Source of the DNA: an uncultured beta proteobacterium
GTDB lineage: Bacteria > Pseudomonadota > Gammaproteobacteria > Burkholderiales > Burkholderiaceae_C
NCBI GenBank assembly: GCA_903914985.1
Contig: CAIWRE010000080.1
Span: 1 to 15,921, forward strand
Direction of reading: 5' to 3'
Length of the DNA: 15,921 bases
A program made the translations under genes and the position numbers. Below, piece after piece: positions 1 to 6,659 of this stretch (positions are counted from its first letter, which is position 1; every line of letters begins with the position of its first letter). The notes below the pieces were generated by a model. It was not told the DNA's origin. It saw only the letters and a list, made by a program, of their open reading frames with translations, and searched no databases.

Positions 1-846
1 CGCGTGCCCGGCGGATCGGTTGAAGGTGGCGGCATCAGCCGTGGCGAGATCGACGCGTACACCGAGTTCGTCAAGATTTACGGCGCCAAGGGCCTGGCCT
101 ACATCCGCGTCAACGACATCACCAAGGGTAGGGACGGTCTGCAAAGCCCCATCGTTAAAAACATCCACGACAAGGCGATTGCCGAAGTGCTGGCCCGCAC
201 CGGCGCCCAGGACGGTGACCTGATTTTCTTTGGTGCAGACAAAGAAAAAATCGTCAACGACGCGATTGGCGCACTGCGTCTGAAAATCGGCCACAGCGAG
301 TTCGGCAAAAAGAACGGCCTGTTCGAAGCCGGCTGGCGCCCCATGTGGGTGGTGGACTTCCCGATGTTCGAGTACGACGAAGAAGCGCAGCGTTACACCG
401 CTACCCACCACCCCTTTACGGCGCCTAAAGACGGCCACGAGGACTGGATGGTCACGGCCCCCGAGAAGTGCATCTCCAAGGGCTACGACATGGTGCTCAA
501 CGGCTGGGAAATGGGTGGCGGCTCGGTGCGTATCCACCGCGCCGACGTGCAGCAAAATGTGTTCGACGCCCTCAAGATCACGCCCGACGAGGCCCAGCTC
601 AAGTTCGGCTTCCTGCTGGACGCCCTGCAGTACGGTGCGCCTCCGCACGGTGGCCTGGCCTTCGGTCTGGACCGCATCGTGACGCTGATGACCGGCGCCG
701 AGTCGATCCGCGACGTGATTGCTTTCCCCAAGACCCAGCGCGCCCAGTGCTTGCTCACGCAAGCACCCAGCCCGGTCGATGAAAAGCAGCTGCGCGAGCT
801 GCACATTCGTCTGCGGACCGTGGAAGCGCCCAAGGCGACCGCTTAA
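1..846 (+). CDS. aspS: Aspartate--tRNA ligase, C-terminal part (5' end outside window)
   Basis: Class II aminoacyl-tRNA synthetase that charges tRNA with aspartate in the cytoplasm. The reading frame is open from the first base, so the N-terminal anticodon-binding domain and motifs 1 and 2 lie upstream; about 281 codons remain of a family length near 600. The fragment starts inside the GAD insertion domain typical of bacterial AspRS, with GGISRGEIDAYTEF at the beginning. It returns to the catalytic core at GWRPMWVVDFPMFEYDE and HHPFTAPK. Class II motif 3 appears as GLAFGLDRIVTLM (about fragment residues 218-230), followed by SIRDVIAFPKT, which is very characteristic of AspS. The stop TAA (844-846) overlaps the stop of the convergent dadA. 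The sequence alone cannot show whether the enzyme is discriminating or also charges tRNA-Asn. Confidence 0.97.
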   Translation, partial: RVPGGSVEGGGISRGEIDAYTEFVKIYGAKGLAYIRVNDITKGRDGLQSPIVKNIHDKAIAEVLARTGAQDGDLIFFGADKEKIVNDAIGALRLKIGHSEFGKKNGLFEAGWRPMWVVDFPMFEYDEEAQRYTATHHPFTAPKDGHEDWMVTAPEKCISKGYDMVLNGWEMGGGSVRIHRADVQQNVFDALKITPDEAQLKFGFLLDALQYGAPPHGGLAFGLDRIVTLMTGAESIRDVIAFPKTQRAQCLLTQAPSPVDEKQLRELHIRLRTVEAPKATA

Positions 847-2063
847 ACCGAAGCTGCCTCCACGATCGCCGCCACTGTGTCGGCGGTCACAGCGGACAAG
901 GTCCAGCCCAGGTGGCCGTGGCCGGTGTTGTAGAACACCTTAGGGTCCTCACCGCGACCCACGCGCGGCAGCATGTCGGGCATCATGGGCCGCAGGCCCG
1001 CCCACGGAATCACATCCTCGGTGCGCACACCGGGAAAGCACTGCGCCACCCAGTCCGTCAGCGGGCGGATACGGTCGGCGCGAATGTCGCGGTTAAAGCC
1101 GTTGAACTCCGCTGTTCCCGCCACCCGCAAGCGGTCGGCGCCCAGGCGGCTGCTCACCAGCTTGGTTTCGTCGTCCAGCAGGCTGACCTGCGGTGCGCTC
1201 AAACGGCTTTGCTCGTCGTCCAGGTTCACGGTGATGGAGTAACCCTTGACCGGGTAAACATTCACCCGGTCACCCAGCTGGGCCGCAATGGCGCGGCTTG
1301 CGGTGCCTGCGCATACCACCACGCCGTCAAAGCTGCGCTGCACGGCGAGGCCATCCGCCATGCTGGTGATGTGCACTTGTGTACCGTCACGGCGCACGCT
1401 TTGCACCTCTTGCTCATACAAGCACTCCACCCCCTGGCGAACCGCCGCTGCGGCCATGCCCATGGTGAATTTGTGGATGTCGCCGGTGGCGTCGCTTTCG
1501 GTGAAGTAGCCGCCGTAATAGGTGCCCGCCAGCGTGGGTTCGATGGCTTTCATTTCGGCCGGTGTCACCGCACGGCGATCCAGCCCCCCTTGGGCCAGCA
1601 GTTTGGAGACCCGTCCGGCATGGTCAAACCCCGCTTTGTCGCGGTAGATATGCAAAATGCCGCGCTCCTCCAGGTCAAAGTCAACGTTCTCTTTGGCGGC
1701 CCAGGCAAACAGGTGTTCGCGCGCCGCGATCGCCATGCGTGCCGTGGCTACGGTGTTGCGCTCGTAGTGGGGAATGTTGCCAATGAATTCGGCAAACCAA
1801 GACAGCTTGTGCCAGCTGGGTTTGGGGTTGACCAGGAGGGGCGCGTCGGGACGCCAGATCCACTTCAGGCCTTTGAACACCGTGCCGAAGTGGTTCCACA
1901 CCTCGGCGTTCGAGGCTGACAGCTGGCCGCCGTTGGCAAACGAGGTTTCCATCGCGGCATAGCGGTGGCGCTCAAGCAGGGTGACAGAAAAGCCGCGCAA
2001 AGCCAAGGCATAGGCGGTGGTGACGCCGGTAATACCGCCGCCGATAACTGCAATCGTTTTCAT
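843..2063 (-). CDS. dadA: FAD-dependent D-amino-acid dehydrogenase (DadA/DAO family)
   Basis: A 406-residue FAD flavoenzyme expected to deaminate D-amino acids oxidatively to 2-oxo acids at the inner face of the membrane, passing electrons to the respiratory chain. The N-terminal Rossmann dinucleotide motif is GGGITG (residues 8-13), preceded by KTIAVI. The ERHRYAAMETSFANGGQLS stretch is typical of DadA, as are the C-terminal PWAGLRPMMPDMLP and the flavin-contact motif GHGHLGWTLS. I chose the ATG at 2063 because the dinucleotide fold begins directly there. The frame stays open upstream to 2312, but that extension lies inside the riboswitch. The leader carries a tandem glycine riboswitch, so expression probably responds to glycine. 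That makes glycine or a small D-amino acid a plausible substrate; a glycine-oxidase-like role is inference. No recognisable strong ribosome binding site precedes the ATG. Confidence 0.9.
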   Translation of the reverse strand: MKTIAVIGGGITGVTTAYALALRGFSVTLLERHRYAAMETSFANGGQLSASNAEVWNHFGTVFKGLKWIWRPDAPLLVNPKPSWHKLSWFAEFIGNIPHYERNTVATARMAIAAREHLFAWAAKENVDFDLEERGILHIYRDKAGFDHAGRVSKLLAQGGLDRRAVTPAEMKAIEPTLAGTYYGGYFTESDATGDIHKFTMGMAAAAVRQGVECLYEQEVQSVRRDGTQVHITSMADGLAVQRSFDGVVVCAGTASRAIAAQLGDRVNVYPVKGYSITVNLDDEQSRLSAPQVSLLDDETKLVSSRLGADRLRVAGTAEFNGFNRDIRADRIRPLTDWVAQCFPGVRTEDVIPWAGLRPMMPDMLPRVGRGEDPKVFYNTGHGHLGWTLSAVTADTVAAIVEAASV

Positions 2064-2080
2064 GGTGAAGAGTCCAAAAC

Positions 2081-2127
2081 GCCGATAGAAGGGGTTTGCG
2101 TGCGCGGATCGGCACTGCAAACGCCCC
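2081..2127 (-). promoter_or_regulatory. Candidate riboswitch expression platform before dadA
   Basis: Between aptamer 2 and the dadA start, two mutually exclusive hairpins can be drawn on the minus strand. In one, GGGGCGTTTGC (2127-2117) pairs with GCAAACCCC (2099-2091), leaving a two-base bulge. In the other, GCCGAT (2113-2108) pairs with ATCGGC (2086-2081), close to the translation start. The first uses bases directly adjoining the 3' strand of the aptamer-2 P1 helix, so it could compete with ligand-stabilised folding. No run of U follows either stem, so control of translation is more likely than termination. This is inference from pairing only. Confidence 0.45.
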
Positions 2128-2332
2128 CTCTGTTTTGGACCTGAGAGATTCATCGGCACTGCGCTTGCGGGCGCGGTGCGACTTGCTCCTTCGGTGCAGC
2201 CGAACGACGTGAGGTTCGGACGCTCTTCAGAGATCAAGGTGGTGCCGGTCCTTTTGCCTGAGAGTTTCCGGGGCGGTTGCTCCTTCGGCGCCAACCCAAG
2301 CCTGCGCGGCATGGTCGGTCTCTCCCGGCACC
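2128..2332 (-). promoter_or_regulatory. Tandem glycine riboswitch in the dadA leader
   Basis: Read on the minus strand, two glycine aptamers follow one another. Aptamer 1 spans about 2332 to 2241: its P1 helix is a perfect 8-bp pairing of GGTGCCGG (2332-2325) with CCGGCACC (2248-2241). Inside are GAAGGAGCAA (around 2286-2277) and CTCTCAGG (2264-2257), followed by CAAAAGGACC. Aptamer 2 spans about 2232 to 2128: P1 pairs CTCTG (2232-2228) with CAGAG (2132-2128), and the same GAAGGAGCAA (2192-2183) and CTCTCAGG (2147-2140) cores recur. These duplicated cores and their spacing are the signature of the gcvT-type glycine riboswitch. Known targets are mostly glycine-cleavage genes; here the downstream gene is a DadA-type oxidase, 64 nt away. 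Confidence 0.92.
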
Positions 2333-2349
2333 ACTGGCAATATGCCAGT
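2333..2349. repeat. Perfect inverted repeat between the dadA leader and the ybhP-like gene
   Basis: ACTGGCA, a 3-nt ATA centre and TGCCAGT form a 17-bp dyad immediately upstream of glycine aptamer 1. It could be an operator for a dimeric regulator or a hairpin in the 5' leader. A second symmetric motif, six A, GG, six T (2363-2376), lies 14 nt further on. Confidence 0.6.
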
Positions 2350-2372
2350 CTGATCGGATCGCAAAAAAGGTT

Positions 2373-2401
2373 TTTTCACCCTGCTTCGCGATCCATGTCA
2401 A
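2373..2401 (-). promoter_or_regulatory. Possible promoter for the riboswitch-dadA transcript
   Basis: On the minus strand a perfect -35 hexamer TTGACA (2401-2396) is followed after 17 nt by a poor -10, TGAAAA (2378-2373). That would start the RNA some 35 nt before aptamer 1. An alternative is TTGCGA (2364-2359) with TATTGC (2342-2337) at 16-nt spacing, which would start the RNA near the aptamer's first base and lies in a perfect 17-bp dyad (2333-2349). Neither is strong, and I cannot choose between them. Confidence 0.3.
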
Positions 2402-2494
2402 TTGTCCCACGAAAATTTGGAACCGCTGCTGATGGAGTCGCAACCGGTGAAGCCAGGGATGCACAATGCCGCAACCTGCTTTTCCGCTATGCCA

Positions 2495-3250
2495 ATGAAG
2501 ACTCAAAATTCCCAAGTCCTGCGCGTGGTGACCTACAACATCCACAAAGGCGTGCGCGGGGTGGGGGCGGGGCGCCGGCTGGAGATTCACAACCTGGGAC
2601 ACGCCATTGCACGCTTTGGTGCCGATTTGGTGTGTTTGCAGGAGGTGCGCAAGCTGCACCGGGGCGAAGAAAAGTTTTTTGCCCATTGGCCCAATGCGCC
2701 GCAAGCAGACTTTCTGGCGCCCGAAGGCTATACCGCCGTCTACCGTACCAATGCCATCACCAAGCACGGCGAGCATGGCAATGCCTTGCTCAGCCGCTGG
2801 CCGGTGCTGGCGCACCGCCATGAGGACATGTCGGACCACCGGTTTGAGCAACGCGGCTTGCTGCATTCGGAAGTGACCCTGCATGGGCAAACAGTGCACG
2901 TGCTGGTGGTGCACCTGGGCCTGTTGCGCGCGAGCCGCGTGCGCCAGTTGCAGCAGCTGTGCCGTTATGTAGAGCGTGACATTGCACCCGATGCACCGGT
3001 GCTCGTCGCTGGAGACTTCAATGAATGGGGGCCGATGCTGGAGCGCGAACTCGCGGGTGTGGGCTTGTCCACTCTGCGCAAGGCAGGCTGCGCAACTTTT
3101 CCCTCGCGCTTGCCCTTGTTGCAGCTGGACCATGTGTTTTCCCGTGGTCTGCACGCACTGCGATTGGAGGTGCCGCGCGGCGCGCAGTGGGCCAAGTTGT
3201 CCGACCACTTGCCCTTGATTGCAGAGTTTGAGCTGCCTCCTGCGGGTTGA
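2495..3250 (+). CDS. ybhP: Endonuclease/exonuclease/phosphatase family protein (YbhP-like)
   Basis: A metal-dependent hydrolase of the DNase I/EEP fold; the substrate (nucleic acid, phospholipid headgroup or other phosphodiester) is not known. Visible family motifs from the chosen start are TYNIHKG (Asn15), LQEV (Glu50), VVHLG (His140), GDFNEW (Asp174, Asn176), LDHVF (Asp212) and the terminal SDHLP (Asp237, His238), covering the usual metal-binding and catalytic positions. The product is 251 residues. The frame is open from a TTG at 2402, and ATGs also occur at 2432, 2459 and 2489. I chose 2495 because the domain begins eight residues later and the upstream residues look unstructured; the start is uncertain. 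It is followed almost without gap by clsB. In E. coli, ybhP likewise neighbours ybhO (clsB), which points to a role linked to phospholipid metabolism. Confidence 0.88.
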   Translation: MKTQNSQVLRVVTYNIHKGVRGVGAGRRLEIHNLGHAIARFGADLVCLQEVRKLHRGEEKFFAHWPNAPQADFLAPEGYTAVYRTNAITKHGEHGNALLSRWPVLAHRHEDMSDHRFEQRGLLHSEVTLHGQTVHVLVVHLGLLRASRVRQLQQLCRYVERDIAPDAPVLVAGDFNEWGPMLERELAGVGLSTLRKAGCATFPSRLPLLQLDHVFSRGLHALRLEVPRGAQWAKLSDHLPLIAEFELPPAG

Positions 3251-3252
3251 AC

Positions 3253-4473
3253 ATGCGCACTGCCCATTTCAATCACCACCAGCGGGTGCACTTGTTGCAA
3301 GGTGCGGTGGAGTTGTTTGCTGCCGTCATTGCCGCGGTGGACGCCAGCGTGACCGAAGTGCGCCTGGAGACCTACATCTTCCATTTCGACGCACAGGGCC
3401 AGCGCGTGGCAGATGCATTGGTGCGTGCGGCAGAGCGGGGGGTGTCGGTGTATCTGGTGGTGGACGGGATAGGCACGCCACCCCTGCCACCCGAATGGGA
3501 GCGTCGCTTGGATGCGGCGGGCGTGCAATGGCACCGGTATTTGCCCTTGGGCTACTTTGGGGTGTTTCGCCCTGGACGCTGGCGCCGTTTGCACCGCAAG
3601 CTGTGTGTGATCGATGATGCCGTGGCATTTTGCGGTGGCATCAACGTGCTCGATGATTGGGTCGATCCGCACTACGGTGCACTGTCCTCGCCGCGATTCG
3701 ACTTTGCGGTGCAGGTGCACGGCGCACTGGCGCTCGAAGTCAAGCAGGCGATGGAGCAGTTTTGGGCTCGTTTGGAGCTGTCCCGCCATGTCGAGAGCCT
3801 GCGCTCGCCAAGGACCCGTCGGTTGCTCCTGCAAGCAGCCCCCCACCCTGTGTTGCCGCATGGGGTGCCACACCCTCATGCCCATGCGCCCGGCGAAAGC
3901 GTGTGGGCTGCGCTGGTGCTGCGCGACAACCTGCTGCATCGCAGCCGCATTGAAAAGGTGTACCGCAAAGCCATTGCCGATGCGCGCCATGAAGTGTGGA
4001 TTGCCAGTGCCTACTTCGTGCCGGGACGCAAACTGCGCCGCGCACTCGTACACGCCGCTCAACGCGGTGTGCGGGTGCGCGTGTTGCTGCAGGGCCGCTA
4101 CGAGTACTTTATGCAATACCACGGCGCTCGAACAGTCTATGGCGAGTTGATGCAAGCGGGTGTCGAGATTTATGAGTACACGGGCGGCTTTTTGCACGCC
4201 AAAGTGGCCGTGGTGGACCAGCGATGGGCGACCGTGGGTTCGTCCAATCTGGATCCCTTGAGCCTGCTGCTGGCGCGCGAAGCCAACGTCGTGGTGCGCG
4301 ATGGTCCGTTCGCCAAACTTCTGCGCGAGCGCCTGTTGCAAGCAATGCAACAGCAATCAACCCGTGTGGATTCAGAGGCCTACGCCCACCGCAGCCGCTG
4401 GCAGCGCAGCATGGACCTTTTGGCCTTGGGTGTGATGCGCATCGTCTTGTTTTTGATCGGACGCAGCTATTGA
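3253..4473 (+). CDS. clsB: Cardiolipin synthase B, phospholipase D family
   Basis: A membrane-associated transferase that makes cardiolipin; E. coli ClsB (YbhO) joins phosphatidylglycerol molecules and can also use phosphatidylethanolamine with glycerol. The two phospholipase D HKD motifs are complete: H114-x-K116-x4-D121 followed by GGINVLDDW, and H315-x-K317-x4-D322 followed by GSSNLDPLS. The 406-residue length fits ClsB, which lacks the two N-terminal membrane helices of ClsA. A hydrophobic C-terminal segment (about residues 386-403) may anchor the protein. The ATG at 3253 lies 2 nt after the upstream stop; a TTG at 3247 overlapping that stop is possible. The insertion between the two halves is rich in His and Pro (about residues 197-213). 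It very probably forms an operon with the ybhP-like gene. Confidence 0.92.
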   Translation: MRTAHFNHHQRVHLLQGAVELFAAVIAAVDASVTEVRLETYIFHFDAQGQRVADALVRAAERGVSVYLVVDGIGTPPLPPEWERRLDAAGVQWHRYLPLGYFGVFRPGRWRRLHRKLCVIDDAVAFCGGINVLDDWVDPHYGALSSPRFDFAVQVHGALALEVKQAMEQFWARLELSRHVESLRSPRTRRLLLQAAPHPVLPHGVPHPHAHAPGESVWAALVLRDNLLHRSRIEKVYRKAIADARHEVWIASAYFVPGRKLRRALVHAAQRGVRVRVLLQGRYEYFMQYHGARTVYGELMQAGVEIYEYTGGFLHAKVAVVDQRWATVGSSNLDPLSLLLAREANVVVRDGPFAKLLRERLLQAMQQQSTRVDSEAYAHRSRWQRSMDLLALGVMRIVLFLIGRSY

Positions 4474-4524
4474 TTTACGGCCCTGTTACACGGCCTGTCC
4501 CAGCCCTTAGGGGTATTCAAACGC

Positions 4525-4533
4525 TGGTAATAT
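4525..4533 (+). promoter_or_regulatory. Possible extended -10 promoter for folE
   Basis: TGGTAATAT matches the extended -10 form TGn-TATAAT in five of six hexamer positions around the AT core and lies 31 nt before the folE ATG. No convincing -35 hexamer is found at 16-18 nt upstream, which extended -10 promoters can tolerate. The surrounding 90 nt between clsB and folE otherwise show only short imperfect dyads. Confidence 0.3.
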
Positions 4534-4563
4534 GACCCGCTGACATGCAAATCACTATAAGTT

Positions 4564-5265
4564 ATGACTTCATCTGAAGACGATATCGGAACCCCGGTTT
4601 CCGTCAAAATCCGAGAGCGCATCGTGGCGGCGCGCAAACGATTTAACGCCAACGACAACATCTCGGAGTTTGTTCAGCCCGATGAACTCGGTGCTTTGCT
4701 CGACGAAGTCGAAGGCAAGATGCAGGGCGTGCTCGACAGCCTGGTGATTGATACCGACAACGACCACAACACCAGCAACACCGCCCGCCGGGTCGCCAAG
4801 ATGTACCTCAACGAGGTATTTCGAGGCCGCTATGTTGCGCCACCGGCGATTACCGAATTTCCTAACGCTGAGCATTTGAATGAGCTCATGATCGTGGGGC
4901 CCATCACGGTGCGCAGCGCTTGCAGCCACCACTTTTGCCCGGTCATCGGTCAAATCTGGATCGGCGTGCTGCCCAACGAGCACACCAATGTGATTGGCCT
5001 GAGCAAATACGCGCGCCTGGCCGAGTGGGTGATGGGTCGTCCTCAAATTCAAGAAGAAGCCGTGGTGCAACTTGCGGACCTGATTCAAGAGAAAACCCAG
5101 CCCGATGGCCTGGCCATCGTGATGGAGGCCAGTCACTTTTGCATGTCCTGGCGTGGCGTCAAAGACATGGACAGCAAAATGATCAACTCTGTCATGCGCG
5201 GCGCTTTCCTTAAAGACCCCAATCTGCGCCGGGAGTTTCTGGCGCTTCTCCCCAAGAAAGGCTGA
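4564..5265 (+). CDS. folE: GTP cyclohydrolase I
   Basis: Converts GTP to 7,8-dihydroneopterin triphosphate, the first step to folate and pterin cofactors, in the cytoplasm as a homo-oligomer. The zinc ligands are recognisable: Cys120 and His123 in CSHHFCPV, and Cys193 in SHFCMSWRG. VIGLSKYARLAEWVMGRPQ (residues 143-161) carries the conserved GLSK-R-RPQ substrate pocket. The 233-residue protein is slightly longer than E. coli FolE, mainly at the N-terminus. The sequence departs clearly from the E. coli type (CSHHFCPV in place of CEHHFVTI), so it belongs to a different subgroup or is a second folE copy; the window cannot tell which. The stop is followed after 3 nt by a BLUF photoreceptor gene, implying co-transcription and translational coupling. 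Confidence 0.95.
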   Translation: MTSSEDDIGTPVSVKIRERIVAARKRFNANDNISEFVQPDELGALLDEVEGKMQGVLDSLVIDTDNDHNTSNTARRVAKMYLNEVFRGRYVAPPAITEFPNAEHLNELMIVGPITVRSACSHHFCPVIGQIWIGVLPNEHTNVIGLSKYARLAEWVMGRPQIQEEAVVQLADLIQEKTQPDGLAIVMEASHFCMSWRGVKDMDSKMINSVMRGAFLKDPNLRREFLALLPKKG

Positions 5266-5268
5266 TCC

Positions 5269-5691
5269 ATGCTCGTTCGTTTGCTTTATGCCAGCCGCGC
5301 CGTGGACCCCGCAGCAGTGGCGATTGATGAAATCCTGGCCAAATCGCGTCAGGGAAATCCCAGCTCCGGCATCACCGGCATCCTTTGCTATGGCGGCGGC
5401 ATCTTTTTGCAGGCTATCGAAGGCGGTCGCAATGCGGTGAGCGAGCTGTATGGCCATATTCAGCGCGACTCGCGCCACAAAGACGTGGTGCTGATGCACT
5501 ACGAAGAAATCGCCGAGCGTCGCTTCAGCGGTTGGACCATGGGGCAGGTCAATATGTCCAAGATCAACACAAGCATCTTGCTCAAATATGCGGAACGGCC
5601 TGAGCTCGACCCCTACAGCGTGTCCGGCAAAGTGTCGCTGGCGCTCCTGGAAGAGTTGATGGCTACAGCCTCCATCATCGGACGCGCCTAA
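5269..5691 (+). CDS. Short BLUF-domain blue-light sensor
   Basis: A 140-residue FAD-binding blue-light receptor consisting of a BLUF domain (about residues 2-95) plus a C-terminal tail of about 45 residues, with no fused output enzyme. Key residues of the BLUF photocycle are present with the right spacing: Tyr7, Asn30, Gln48, Trp89 and Met91. The core motif is GITGILCYGGGIFLQAIEGG. Such short BLUF proteins act by binding a partner protein. The ATG lies 3 nt after the folE stop, with AAGAAAGG at the end of folE as ribosome binding site, so the two genes should be made together. The partner is unknown; folE is the obvious candidate by position, but that is inference. Confidence 0.93.
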   Translation: MLVRLLYASRAVDPAAVAIDEILAKSRQGNPSSGITGILCYGGGIFLQAIEGGRNAVSELYGHIQRDSRHKDVVLMHYEEIAERRFSGWTMGQVNMSKINTSILLKYAERPELDPYSVSGKVSLALLEELMATASIIGRA

Positions 5692-5736
5692 ATTCCTCCC
5701 CGAATTGAGACGGACGCGGCGGGGAGGCAAGCCCCG

Positions 5737-6555
5737 TTGCTGGGATGCGATTTCTCCAGCGCCCCAAGCCGACGCAAGCACATCATGCTGGCCTGGGGCC
5801 AGTGCGACGGGCAACGCGTTCGCGTCACGCAGTTGCAAGCTTTCTCCAGCCTTCCCGATTTATTGACCGGTCTAAGAAGCGCGCCGCACTGGGTGGGGGG
5901 CTTCGACTTGCCGTTTGGCCTTCCACGCGAATTGATCCAAACCTTAGGTTGGCCAATGCAATGGCAAGACTGCATCCGCCATTACGCATCACTCACCCGC
6001 GCCGACATCCGTGCCCAATTTGCGGCGTTTTGCGATGCGCGCCCCGTGGGCAACAAGTTTGCTCACCGCGCGACCGATGGGCCCGCTGGTTCGAGTTCAT
6101 CGATGAAGTGGGTCAATCCGCCTGTGGCCTTCATGCTGCACGCGGGTGTGCCACTGCTGTTGGAATCTGACGCATATTTCCCGGGCTTGCAGCCCGCACC
6201 GACTCAGGTCAGTCGCGTCGCGCTGGAAGCCTATCCCGGTATGTTGGCGCGCGAGGTTTTGGGCAATCGTAGCTACAAAAGCGACGACCGCGCCAAACAG
6301 ACTCCCGAGCGCCTGATTGCGCGCAAAGACCTGGTCAATGCGCTTGAGTTGGGACAGACGCGATGGAAACTGCGCCTTCACCTCAGCCACGCCCAGCGTG
6401 ACGCGCTGGTGGCCGATGCCAGTGGCGACACACTGGACGCCGTTTTGTGCCTGGTGCAAGCCGCCTGGGCGCAACAGCGCAACTCACAAGGCGACGCACT
6501 CTACGGATTGCCAGAGAGCTTAGACCCACTGGAGGGATGGATTGTGGGCGCTTGA
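5737..6555 (+). CDS. DUF429 family protein (predicted RNase H-fold nuclease)
   Basis: A 272-residue protein of the uncharacterised DUF429 family, thought to adopt a RNase H-like fold; no activity is assigned here. Conserved acidic positions typical of that family are visible: Asp5 in GCDFSSAP, Asp57 in GGFDLPFG, Glu164 in LEAYPG, and Asp231/Asp234 in SGDTLDAVLC. I chose the TTG at 5737 because the first beta strand with its Asp begins right there and a strong GGGGAGG (5721-5727) lies 9 nt upstream, while no in-frame ATG exists nearby. Only 45 nt separate it from the BLUF gene, so it may belong to the same transcript. The family assignment is from memory of the motif pattern. Confidence 0.8.
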   Translation: MLGCDFSSAPSRRKHIMLAWGQCDGQRVRVTQLQAFSSLPDLLTGLRSAPHWVGGFDLPFGLPRELIQTLGWPMQWQDCIRHYASLTRADIRAQFAAFCDARPVGNKFAHRATDGPAGSSSSMKWVNPPVAFMLHAGVPLLLESDAYFPGLQPAPTQVSRVALEAYPGMLAREVLGNRSYKSDDRAKQTPERLIARKDLVNALELGQTRWKLRLHLSHAQRDALVADASGDTLDAVLCLVQAAWAQQRNSQGDALYGLPESLDPLEGWIVGA

Positions 6556-6565
6556 TGTGGAAATT

Positions 6566-6611
6566 AAATGCTTTTTTGGCGACGGTACCCCGTGTAAAAC
6601 GCATTTTTCGT
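6566..6611 (+). terminator. Weak candidate intrinsic terminator after the DUF429 gene
   Basis: AAATGC (6566-6571) can pair with GCATTT (6601-6606). A run of T against TAAAA and an inner ACGG/CCGT stem lie between them, and the stem is followed by TTTTCG. The helix is imperfect and AU-rich, so efficiency would be modest. It would separate the folE-BLUF-DUF429 group from the next pair. Confidence 0.3.
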
Positions 6612-6620
6612 ATTTAAAAG

Positions 6621-6629
6621 TGTGATAAT
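6621..6629 (+). promoter_or_regulatory. Extended -10 promoter for the small lipoprotein gene
   Basis: TGTGATAAT fits TGn-TATAAT with five of six hexamer matches, in an AT-rich stretch 31 nt before the lipoprotein ATG. No clear -35 is seen at the expected distance. Confidence 0.4.
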
Positions 6630-6659
6630 CGTTACTCATTTAACTACCAAGGGGTCTGT

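Noticed and set aside
912..1919. Plus-strand open frame (335 codons) opposite dadA
   Set aside because: Antisense shadow of dadA with a composition rich in His, Ala and Val and no known domain.
2064..2312. N-terminal extension of dadA to 2312
   Set aside because: The extension would translate the glycine riboswitch; the Rossmann fold starts at the ATG at 2063.
2965..4356. Long minus-strand open frame (463 codons) opposite clsB and the ybhP-like gene
   Set aside because: It is antisense to two genes with complete catalytic motifs, shows no recognisable domain and is His/Gln-rich, as expected from GC-biased third positions read backwards.
4570..5838. Long minus-strand open frame (422 codons) opposite folE and BLUF
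   Set aside because: Antisense shadow of two clearly identified genes; no family signature.
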